Positions 49,742 to 60,148 of a stretch of DNA of 64,000 bases are shown here, one piece after another; within the stretch, counting starts at the first letter, position 1, and each line of letters opens with the position of its first letter. Source of the DNA: Pyrrhoderma lamaoense (lineage: Eukaryota; Basidiomycota; Agaricomycetes; Hymenochaetales; Hymenochaetaceae); the NCBI GenBank assembly GCA_002794735.1, contig NBAZ01000047.1:1-64000 (forward strand), given 5' to 3'. A program made the translations under genes and the position numbers. Under the pieces are notes generated by a model. The model was given only the letters and a program-made list of their open reading frames with translations, did no database searches and was not told the DNA's origin.

Positions 49742-50365
49742 CTTACTAGTTTTGGAATCACATGCTGAGAATAACAGTTATTGGAACTTGAAAAGCAATA
49801 TCTATTCGCAAATTTTAAGGCACTTGTTAATCACCCAAATAGGGGTCAGAAACTCAGAGTCGCAGGACTCCTCATTCTTACCTAACTCATACCTCCGTGG
49901 AATACTGTACGTGCAAGTGGATGAACAATTGTTCACCAGCTAGGCTTAAAGATATGCTGATATATTAATCCCTACTAGCTCACCGTACTGTACCAAATAG
50001 TGAAAAATTTCCCTGTGTCTAGACTTGTTAACTCCTCTTGTCTCCACTCTTAACGCGATATACCTTAGAATTTTTATTTTCTAATCTCTAAAAATCCAAT
50101 AGCAGCCTGTTCTTATATCTCTACACTTTGCTGTTGCTTCTCCAGGTGCTCGATATTCATTGATTCTCATCCTCTTTTTGCTGCGAGCTCCAAGATCAAC
50201 GTTGATTATACATTTATGCTGGCTGATTTGAGCCTATTGATAAATTACTTCTTGAAAGTCATGATTTAAAAAAAATTATCAGCTTTTTTGGCTCTTATAA
50301 CTCGTAATAGTATTTTTCTTTAACATGTTACACAAGATATAACGTCATTGAAAAAAGTATATCTA
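49742..50365. repeat. Spacer between MITE and pseudogene J
   Basis: Duplicate of 41326-41969. No gene seen. Confidence 0.55.
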
Positions 50366-51150
50366 TTTTTCGTAGATCAATGCCACTCGAAAAATATCAA
50401 TAATTGGATTAGGCAATCTGTAAAGAATCTTATGGGCTCATTCTCTGTCAACAAAGACATTTCTATTTCCAACAACTCATCTAATTCTTTCCGTTTCATC
50501 ATCATCAATCTGCTTGAGTGTAACATCCCTTACAAGACAATGCACGAAGGATTTTCATAAGTGAATTAGATAAAAAGGAGACTCAGATCACATGTTGACT
50601 GGATGGTATTCTTAGTCTGTGTGGTTTTGCAGAAAAGGAAACCTGCGATAGATGGCTTGGATAGTTCCAAGGAATGCTTGAGTATAGGTCTGATGTCAGC
50701 TTCTGAGAGACAGAATATCATTGAGGCTCAACGAAGGACACTCAGAGAAGGTGAGCTTGAATCTGGGACAACACCATCGCAACACCATCGGCCAACTATA
50801 AACTGGTCTGCTATAGAGTTGGAAAAGAAACAGAAGCCAGAGAATGTGGATGGACACGAGCGTTAGAGAGTTCTGGAAGGAATATGAACAGAGCTGTTTG
50901 GAGAAGTAGAGGAATGAGTGGAGGGCAGGAGTATGCCGAATGCACTCATCATTCTTGGTCATGCTAGTGCCGGAAAGTTTAATGCTACAGCAGTCGCCAA
51001 AACGTGTCAAATCAGTCTGTATGGTTCACACAAATAGAATAACACTTTCTCAATTCATTATTAAAGCCATTAATCTTACTCGTATCTCAAGGCTAGTTGG
51101 AAGGGCCAGTTCAAATCGAAATAGCTTCTTAAAAATGCGAGAAGATTCAC
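50366..51150 (+). pseudogene. Pseudogene J: helical-region and NACHT start remnant
   Basis: Exon-6-like (WIRQSVKNLMGSFSVNKDIS), exon-7-like from about 50612 (LQKRKPAIDGLDSS, ERQNIIEAQRRTLREG) and exon-8-like from about 50815 (LEKKQKPENVDG) pieces. Stops occur in 'gagcgttagagag' near 50860 and 'gaatgagtgg' near 50912. The P-loop has become HASAGKFN, losing the GKS/T signature. Close counterpart of pseudogene H and slightly less decayed. Confidence 0.75.
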
Positions 51151-51666
51151 TAACAGACTGGCTCTAAAGCTTCTAGCCGTCAATGATCTACCATCTCAGA
51201 TATCCTTGTTTTTACCTCTATCCGCCGGTTTTGATGGTTCTACAAGACTGCTAGTTAAGGGTCGTAATACAAGAGGTGGATCTACGATTAATGCTAAACA
51301 TTTCTTTATATCTCTCATGCATCAGTAACACGTTGAAGAACATCTTTAAAAATAAAAGGAAATAACTATAACTATAACGCTTGTTGTTCTCTGGTATATG
51401 GCCACTCTCTCTTTGTTTACCAGTCATCATAGGAATCGGATTACCTGTTGCTGGAATTTTACGCAACTGTAAGAGCTACCCTAGTTATTGGATAACGATT
51501 GTAGTAGATATTCAAGGGCATAGTAAACGTTTGTGGTTTTAGATAATATCACCAGGCCATGCGAAAATATATGTAACACTGTTTTCAAAACTATCATCGA
51601 ATATCTTCCAAAACAGGCTCAAGTTGAGTACGCTCGACCGTATTTTGATCACAATCACTCCTAGAT
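51151..51666. repeat. Spacer J to gene K
   Basis: Duplicate of 42736-43268. No gene seen. Confidence 0.5.
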
Positions 51667-51725
51667 CCCGTGCTGTTTCTAAATTTACCATCAACCGGTG
51701 ATTTCCATTAGACAGCCTTGAGGCA
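51667..51725 (+). promoter_or_regulatory. Conserved upstream block of gene K
   Basis: 'cccgtgctgtttctaaattt', 'tcaaccggtgatttccatta' and 'cagccttgaggca' lie about 106 bp before ATG 51831. Near-identical to the block of gene M. Promoter role inferred. Confidence 0.55.
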
Positions 51726-51830
51726 GAGTTGATATCATTAGGGGCAGACTTCTTTTTCTCCCTGGGCTCAACCCTCTACCCTTCGCACCCTGAAGTTATA
51801 CCTAAGCACCGAAGCAGGCCAGAGTACTCC

Positions 51831-54800
51831 ATGACATCGTATTACACCCTTCGAGGTAAGTCACGAGTGAACAAGATAACCTTTCTTTAGTTGATTATCC
51901 ACTCTACTAGTATCACGATCGGACGTAACTGTTTCTGGAAAATCAAAAGCACCAGAGCTATACGTTAAGATATCGTTTGGAGATGAGAGTTGTAGAACCA
52001 GCTCTGTCAATAGATTACCGCCCGAGTGGAATGAGACTTTCCCAATGTACGCTACCCGATCATCTGTTCATCTCAATTTTTGAAGCTAAAGATGACTATT
52101 TGTGAACAAGTGCATGTACATGCTCGGACAATGAGAATAAATTCACAGTCAAGCTGATGAAGGAGGGATTGATTGATACTAGTATTGGAAGTAAAGAATG
52201 CTCATTGGAAGAAATACTAAGGGAGGACGGTGAAGGTAAGGGTAGTTATAGTATTTTCTCATACAAATGCTGATTGAAGCAAAATAGATGTCTGTGTTCC
52301 TATGCAATCAAAATCAAAGTCCGGATCATGTTCACTTTTCTTATATCTTCAACCATCGAATCAAATGCATAATTCTGAGTTAACTCTCATCAACCTTGCA
52401 AATGTCCTCTTTCGCGATCATCCATCCAATCATAGTGACTTTGTGGAGAATGTCAACGCAATTTTTGATACGGCAAAGGACGTAGCAAATAGCAAGGCAT
52501 TCCAATCGCTGATGGGGGTGGGAAATACTATCAAGGCCTACGTAGATTTTGGAAATAGCATAGCAGATGTGAGTAGTCTCAAGATAAGTCTTGTTCTTAA
52601 TTTTCAATTGGATTATATATCTATAGGCTAGTCCGTATCTGAAACTAGCGTGGTCCATAACAACGGCATTATTAAATGTGAGTCCTTGTATTAATCACTT
52701 TTTACTCTTATATACATGTACTTAGTCCCTCCAGATTATCGTTACTCAGATCAATATCGATAAACGGATAAGGGACCTCGTGAAGAGTCTTATGGGACTA
52801 TTCCTGGTTATCAAGGACACTTCTATTTTCAGCAACCACTCTGAGTCTTTACGCTTGACCATCACCAATATTTTTGTATTTACCACTGAATGCGGTGATC
52901 TCATACAAGACTACGCACGGAAGAATTTCATTCGTGAGTGCATAAGTTACATATATAACTTACGTTGCTTATATCTGCGCTATATTTTTAGTCCGTTCAG
53001 TCATGCAAAATAAGAAAGCTGTAGTTGAGGACCTTGAATCTAGACTGAAAGCTCTGAAGGATGACCTCACTGCAGCCTTTGATAGACAGGGCACTATTGA
53101 GGGTCAGATTAGAGCAGGAAAGAAGGCTAATGAGGATCTTAGTAAAAGTGAGTTCAAATATAAAGTTTAGTATCTAATCTTTGTATATATGTCCTAAATA
53201 CACGTTCTGCGTAGAACTCAGAGAGAAGCTTCAGCCAAAGCACGAAGGTAGAATTGATCGCCAGAATTGTCTGGAAGGAACACGTGTCGAGGTCTTGAAA
53301 GACATAGAGGATTGGGTAAAAGATACGAATGCACCCAATGTTTTCTTCATCCTTGGCCGTGCTGGGACAGGCAAGAGCACTATCGCTACCACAATTGCAG
53401 AAAATTACCAAAGGAAGGGCCAACTCGGTTCTCATCAGTACTTTCTGAGAGACAAAAGCGATCCTGCATATATCTTCCGTACTATCGCATACGATTTAGC
53501 CAAACGATGCCAAAGAACTGCCGAAGCTATCAACGCTCAGCTTGATGCAAATGATATAACCACTGCTACACCAGAAAGAGCCTTCGAGATCTTGCTTTCT
53601 GACCCTCTTCAAAAGATTATGGAGGAAGGAAAGGAAAAGGATAAAAATCTCATCGTTCTCGATGCTCTGGACGAATGCGGAAGTAGGGGGAAGCGGGAGC
53701 CGTATATGAGACTGATAAAGGAGAAACTACACACGCTGCCCCCCAACTACCGCTTTCTTATCACTAGTCGACCTGAGGACGACATTGTCTCATCCAAAGA
53801 GCTTGAGAAGCTGCCAATACGTCATATGCTACTGGACCATGAGTCAGAAAACACCAAGGGTGATGTCCAAAAATACATACAAGCTAAACTTGGGGACTTG
53901 TTGGAAAGGGAGTTGATAAAATTAGAACCGGAGTGGCCGTGGGACGATAGTATGAAGATTCTTGGCGGAGCTGCTAATGGGTTATTCATATGGGCGACAA
54001 CTGCTGTGAGGCTCATCGAAAATAATTATGTGGACAGGGGAGGCGAACTCAAGCATTTAGTTCAAACGAAATCATTATCTCTTGAAGAGCTATACGAGGA
54101 CACTCTCAGCCGTTCACTGAACTGGAACCAGTCTACGATAACCAACTTCTCAACGGTATTTTCGTTGATCATGTTTGGCAAAGAACAACTCTCGGAGACG
54201 GAGATCAACGATTTCCTAGGGCTTGGTTATGGAAAAACATGGGGCATTCTCAACTCACTACGTTCATTAGTTGCATTTGAGCCTAGCAGGCCAGTTCGCT
54301 TGTACCATACTTCACTATACGACTACTTGATTTCGGAAAAAGCGCGTGGAAAATCATGGTTCATCGACGTCGAAAGGGAGAAGGCACACATTTCGCAGCG
54401 ATGCTTCGAGCTAATGGAAGAGCTTCGATTCAATATCTGTGGGCTGCAGACATCATACAAGTTGAATAAGAACGTAGAGGATCTTGAGGATCGCGTCAAA
54501 AAGAATATCTCTGCCTCTTTACTATATGCCTGTCGTCATTGGGCTTCTCATCTGCGGGAGGTCCCTTATTCAGAAGAACTGTGCAAACAGCTCGAATCAT
54601 TTGCGTTCAACCGGTTACTGTATTGGGTCGAGATCCTCAGCCTGACAGGTTCGTTGTACGATTTTCTTTCGCAATCGCTCGAAAATGCCATCACTTGGAT
54701 AGGAGTAAGTGATTCTGGATCAAATCATGACTCAAACTAATATCTATATAGAGCAAGAACGCACAACTATCTGTATTTCTCCAAGATGCTCATGCTCATC

Positions 54801-56966
54801 TTCTCAGATTCATCGAGCCCATCTCCCAGAGTATCCCCATTTGTATATGTCATTCCTCCCGTTAATGAGAGAGGAGTCCATCGTCGCTGAACACTACGCT
54901 AAGCAGGCAAAATCACTGACACGGGTCGAGTATGTCGGAAACAAGCCTAAAATGGCATGTACCAGGCAAATAGATGTTGGCAGTTGGGTCAATTCTATAT
55001 CATACTCTCCTGATGGTGAAAGAATTGCATCGGGATCAGAAGAGGGTGTCATTGAGGTATGTGATGTGGTGACTGGCAGACGACTCCTCGGCCCACTTCA
55101 AGGACATTCAAAAGGAGTCACGAGTGTTGCGTACTCTGGAGATGGGAGATATATTGCGTCGGGGTCTGGGGATGAGACAGTGCGGGTGTGGGATGCGGTC
55201 ACTGGTGAGAGTGCTTATGGCCCACTTACTGGCCATTCAGACAGGATTACTTCTGTCGCATTTTCTGGAGACGGGAAGTATATAGCAGCGGGTTCTTATG
55301 ATACGACTGTCAGGCTGTGGGATGCTGAGAGTGGTGCACCAGTCGGAGAGCCGTTGAGAGAGCATTCAAGTGAGGTGAAATGTGTTCTGTTCTCACCTGG
55401 TGGACGCTATCTCGCTTCAGGATCGGAGGATGGTACTATTATTGTCTGGGACGTACAAAGCAGAAAGATGATCTCCAACCCATTCATAGGCCACGTAAAC
55501 ACAGTCACCTCTCTGTCATTTTCTCCAGACAACGAGCGAATTGTCTCAGGTTCAATGGAAGGCACGATTCGTATATGGGAAGTGTCGAGTGGCAGAGTTT
55601 TGCGAGCATTCTCTGGAGACGGTATGGGCAACGTATTCTCGGTTGCGTTCTCTAGTGACGGCAAACATATTTTGTCGGGATCTTTTGACGGCATAGTAAA
55701 ACTGTGGAATGCAGAAGACAGCGATGCTCCTCCGAAAAGATTCGAAGGCCATACATACCCTGTTACATATGTATCATTCGCACCTGATTGTAAGCACTTC
55801 GCCTCTGCGTCTTGGGACGAGACGATCCGGGTCTGGGACGTTGAAAGAGGGACACTAACAGAATCAGAGTTCAAGGGACACAAGATGATAATAACAGCAA
55901 TTGCGATTTCACCGAAAACAGGAAAGTTTCTTGTCTCCAGCTCAAATGACGGCACAGTATGTGTGTGGAATACGGAGAGCGGAGATTTAATCAAAGGGCC
56001 TTTAGAAGAGTATAGTTCGGTATACTCAGTCGCGTTTTCACCCGATGAAATTCACTTCGCTTCGGGATTATATGGCTTAGTACAAATATGGAATATGATC
56101 GACGCTGAATTTATCACATGCAACGGTCACACCAGCTTGATCAACTCACTCGCTTTTTCTCGTGATGGAAAGCATCTGGCTTCAGGCTCTTGGGACAAAT
56201 CAATCCGAGTATGGGACGTCGAAAGTGGCACATTAGCATTTGGTCCGTTCACTGGACATACGAGCGATGTCTCCTCAGTCTGTTATTCTCCTGACGGAAA
56301 GAAGATTGTCTCTGGATCATACGATCAAACTGTCCGTATCTGGAATATTTCCAATCGCAGTCTACTTTCCACTTTTAGAGGTCATTATAGCTGGGTCAAC
56401 TCTGTCACATACTCTCCCGATGGCTTATATGTTGTCTCTGCATCTAAAGACAAAACAATACGAGTCTGGAACACTGAAACCGGCCAAGCAGCGTATGATC
56501 CAATAACAGGTCATACGAGCAGAGTTAACTCTGTGTGCTTTTCTCCCGATGGAAAGTGGATAATCTCCGTCTCTACCGATCAAACTATCTGCATATGGAA
56601 CGTGTCGACGGGCGTTCTCTTCTTTCAATCTCGTGTTGCATCGGAAGTCAACTCTATCGCTGCCCTCCCGACGTCTGATAGAGAGTATATCGAGTTTGCC
56701 TCGAGCTCCTTTGATAGAACAATCCACATTTGGTCTGTACATATCGAGGCAGAAGGAAAGAAATGGTGTCTGGAAGATGATGGTTGGCTAACGGGAAACA
56801 ACGGCAAATATCTGATATGGATTCCCCAGACCTTCGTCATTCACTGGTCCATGGGCCGTGCATTCGCACACTAAATACACGATTTTCAACAAAATTGTAT
56901 CTTTCAGCCAATCAAGGAGACCAGTGGGCTGCTTGTTTTCCTTCTCCTGATCCATGTGTCTCATAA
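51831..56966 (+). pseudogene. Gene K: full-length NLR-like gene with two 1-nt losses in C runs
   Basis: Exons 51831-51855, 51911-52046, 52111-52235, 52288-52568, 52627-52677, 52735-52933, 52992-53147, 53215-54704 and 54752-56966. C2, helical region and NACHT (GRAGTGKST, LIVLDALDECG, RFLITSRPED) are open. In exon 9 the run 'atcccc' near 54836 is one C shorter than in gene A, shifting the frame before the WD40 repeats; near 56826 'attcccc' is one C short, so the WD40 frame ends at TAA 56872-56874 and loses the family tail beyond WIP. Use of the AG at 54752-54753 (exon from 54754) in place of 54750-54751 would restore the WD40 frame while changing about 28 linker residues. The NACHT front half resembles F and its rear resembles A and I. 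Confidence 0.82.
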
Positions 56967-57589
56967 TATCCTTCCTTAATCTTACGAGATTATCCGCATC
57001 ATTATCTATATCTCACTATGTTTTTTTAACCTACACTTTTGTGCTTGCGTCATTTTTTTTGTTTTAATACTGGAATAGCATCAATCATGATACCAATGTA
57101 TACAAGTATTCCTTCTATTAGCCTCTTCCTCGATTGCACTCAATATCCTTCTCTTTGTGTCTCTACTAGCCCTTTCGTCATTCAATTGGTCCGCACTTAT
57201 GCATTAATATTTCTCAGGAGAACTCGAATCTGAGTAGTCTATAGCTCGTCTCGCGAGTGATTGAATGATATACTATGAGCTGACGCTATGCATGGTCGTA
57301 TAACTCTTATCACTCTTTATCATGTCTCCACCTTTTTACCCCAAATAAGAAAAGTTCAGATAACTATTCATACATGTATATCTAGTCAACCTCTTTACGT
57401 GCTTTCTTTCTTTATCACTAACCTCACTCGCACTCTCAGAGTGTGTTAGTAACTTATTATGAGCTTTCTGCGCTTCACTGCTACTACTTGCGGAGAGCTA
57501 CATATCCATTGATTTGTGTGCCTTGATTACTGCGTAGTCCAAGACCAAGGTTGCTTAATTCATTTGCACGTGGGACAGATGATAATGAA
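56967..57589. repeat. Spacer K-L, member of the triplicated segment
   Basis: Closely similar to 4351-4960 and 38794-39404. No gene. Confidence 0.75.
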
Positions 57590-58355
57590 AGAAAGCCAGA
57601 GATGGTAAATGCAGAAATATACCTGACATTACTAGTGTATCATAGTTATCGGTCTGTATGGGAAGCGTTTGGTCAATACTAAATCATTATAATTTGGTGA
57701 ATTGCACACAACGACATTCGAGGGCTCACTTGATTGGGGTGAAGATATGAAAAGGGATTCCTCAAGATTATTTTCGTTGATCATGTTCGGGAAGGAACAA
57801 TTATCAGACACGGAGTCGCATTTTCTCCTGACGGTAAGCATCTTGCTTCGGGCTCTGGAGAAGGATCAATTTATGTAAGGAATGTCGAAAGTGGTTCGCT
57901 GGCAACAAAACCCATCATTGGGCACACAGGTGGTTTCTACTAAGTTTCTTATTCTCTCGACGGAAGGAAGATTGACTCTGGATCAGCCGATAAAACTGTT
58001 CGTAGTTGGGATGCTTCCAATGGTGACCCACTTTCTACCTCTGATGTACATCCTGGTCATGTCTACTCTATCACTCACTCCAACGATGGGCCATATACTG
58101 TCTCGTAATATAAAGATCGACTGGCGCTCTCTTCTTTCAATCCCGTGTTTCATCAAAAGTCAATTGTGTCGCATCCTTCTCTTCGTCTGACAATAAGTAT
58201 ATCAAACTTGCTTCGAGCTCCGAAAATGGAGTAATCCATTTTTGGTCAGTAGATGTCGAAGCAGAAGGGGAAGAATGGTGTCTTGAAGATAATGGATGGC
58301 TCACTGGAAGAAACAAGAAGTTACTCATGTGGATTCCCCCAGATCTTCGTCACAC
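57590..58355 (+). pseudogene. Pseudogene L: fused NACHT/WD40 remnant, twin of G
   Basis: Same scrap of exon 4, same jump to late NACHT and same jump into WD40 blade 10 (57823 region) as pseudogene G, plus the same blade 13 deletion. It has added damage: 'ttctactaag' near 57937, and a 3' deletion that joins 'ccagatcttcgtcac' straight to 3' spacer sequence, removing the tail and stop. G and L therefore descend from one already-dead copy. Confidence 0.85.
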
Positions 58356-59235
58356 CATCGCAATTCTATGAAGTACTTTGGCTATCTACGCTCATCTTGT
58401 TCGCTTACTATCATACCAGATTTTTACTCATATCCATCACTACTTCACTGACGCCAAGTAAATCAACCTTATCTTTTTTACGTTTTTGAAGATCTTTTCT
58501 CTATTTAGTTTGTCTACAAAAGCACATATTTTACTATGCAAAATCACCATCTTAAAGCTCACTAGTTTGAGGACACATTCGCATTATACTAGTGCCTGGT
58601 GTCCTTTCGTATATCTATCTGTACTTACTAGTTTTGGAATCACATACTAAAAATAATAGTTATTGAAACTTGAAAAGCAACACCTGATCGCCAATTTAAA
58701 GGCACTTATTAATTACCCAAATAGGGGTCAGAAACTCAGATTCGCAGGACTCCTCATTGTTACCTAACTCATAACTCCGTGGAATACTGTATGTGCAATT
58801 GGGTAAACAATTGTTTACCAGCAGGGCTTAAGGATATACTGATATATTAATCCCTACTAGCTCACCGTACTATACTAAATAGTGAAATATTTCTGTGTCC
58901 AGTCTTATTAACTCCTCTTGTCTCCACTCTTAACGCGATATACCCTAGAATTTTTAGTTTATAGTCTCTAAAAATTCAATACCAGCTTATTATAAGATAT
59001 CCACGCTTCCCAGTTGCTTCTCCAGGTGCTCGATATCCGTTGATTTGCATCGTCTTTCTGGTGCGAGCTCCAAGACCAACGTTGATTAACACATTTATGC
59101 TGGCTGATTTGAGCCTATTGATAAATTACTTCTCGAAAATCATGATTTAATAATAATACTACTAACTTTTTCGGCTCTTATAACTCATAACAGCTTAATT
59201 ACGTAACACGGTACACAAAATATAAAAAAGTATAT
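58356..59235. repeat. Spacer after L, with half a palindromic MITE
   Basis: Shared spacer family. Only the right arm of the 127-bp palindromic element remains at about 58590-58619 ('gtgcctggtgtcctttcgta'). No gene. Confidence 0.55.
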
Positions 59236-59540
59236 CAAATTTTCGTAGATCAATGCTACTCGAAAAATATCGACGAGTGGATTAGGCAATTTGTAAAGAA
59301 TCTTATGAGCTCATTCTCTGTCAACAAAGGCACATCCATGTTCAACAACCCATCTAACTCTTTACGCTTTATCATCATCAATTTGCTTGAGTGTAGCATC
59401 CCTTAAAAGACGATACACGAAGGTTTCATAGGTGAGTTAGATATTTAGTAGACCCGGATCACATGTTGGCTGGATGGTGTTCTTGGTCTATGTGGTTTTG
59501 CAGAATAGGAAACTTACAATCCAAAAGGCTTGGATAGTTA
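59236..59540 (+). pseudogene. Relic N: helical-region remnant
   Basis: Exon-6-like (WIRQFVKNLMSSFSVNKG) and the beginning of an exon-7-like piece. At about 59540 'ggcttggatagtt' joins 'aaactgctagttaagg', which in J lies roughly 590 bp further on. The NACHT start has been deleted relative to H and J. Confidence 0.7.
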
Positions 59541-59976
59541 AACTGCTAGTTAAGGGTCGTGATACAAGAGGTGGATCTACGATTAATGCTAAACATTTCT
59601 CTCTATCTCTAATGCATCAGTAACACGTTGAAGAGCATCTTGAAAAATAGAAGGAAATAACTATAACGCTTGTTGTTCTCTGGTATATGGCCACTCTCTC
59701 TTTGTTTACCAGTCATCATAGGAATCTGATTACCTGTTGTTGAGTTTTACTCAACTGTAAGAGCTATCCTAGTTAATGATTAACGATTGTAGTAGATATT
59801 ATAAAGCAAAGTAAACAACATCACAGTTGGGGATGTTTCTTTATGTTCTTAGATAATAACACCAGGCTATGCGGGCATATAGACAACACTCTTTTCAAGA
59901 CTACCATCAAAGATCTTCCAAAACAGGCTCAATTTGAATGCATCCGACTGTGATTTGATCTAAAGCACCTTTTGAT
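59541..59976. repeat. Spacer N to gene M
   Basis: Duplicate of 42736-43268 and 51151-51666. No gene seen. Confidence 0.5.
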
Positions 59977-60035
59977 CCCGTGCTGTTTCTAAATTTACCA
60001 TCAACCGGTGATTTCCATTGGACAGCCTTGAGGCA
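59977..60035 (+). promoter_or_regulatory. Conserved upstream block of gene M
   Basis: 'cccgtgctgtttctaaattt', 'tcaaccggtgatttccattg' and 'cagccttgaggca' lie about 114 bp before ATG 60149, followed by 'caaccctctacccttcgca'. Promoter role inferred. Confidence 0.55.
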
Positions 60036-60148
60036 GAGTTGATATCATTGAGACTAGTCTTCTTTTTCTCCCTGGGCTCAACCCTCTACCCTTCGCACTC
60101 TGAAGCTAAACTTAACCACACAAGCAGGCAAGCAGGCCAGAGTACGCC

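Noticed and set aside
54709..54840. Gene K WD40 frame starting at MILDQIMTQ as an independent WD40-only gene
   Set aside because: The ATG lies in intron 8 and the extended frame exists only because one base is missing in the C run; no separate promoter is seen.
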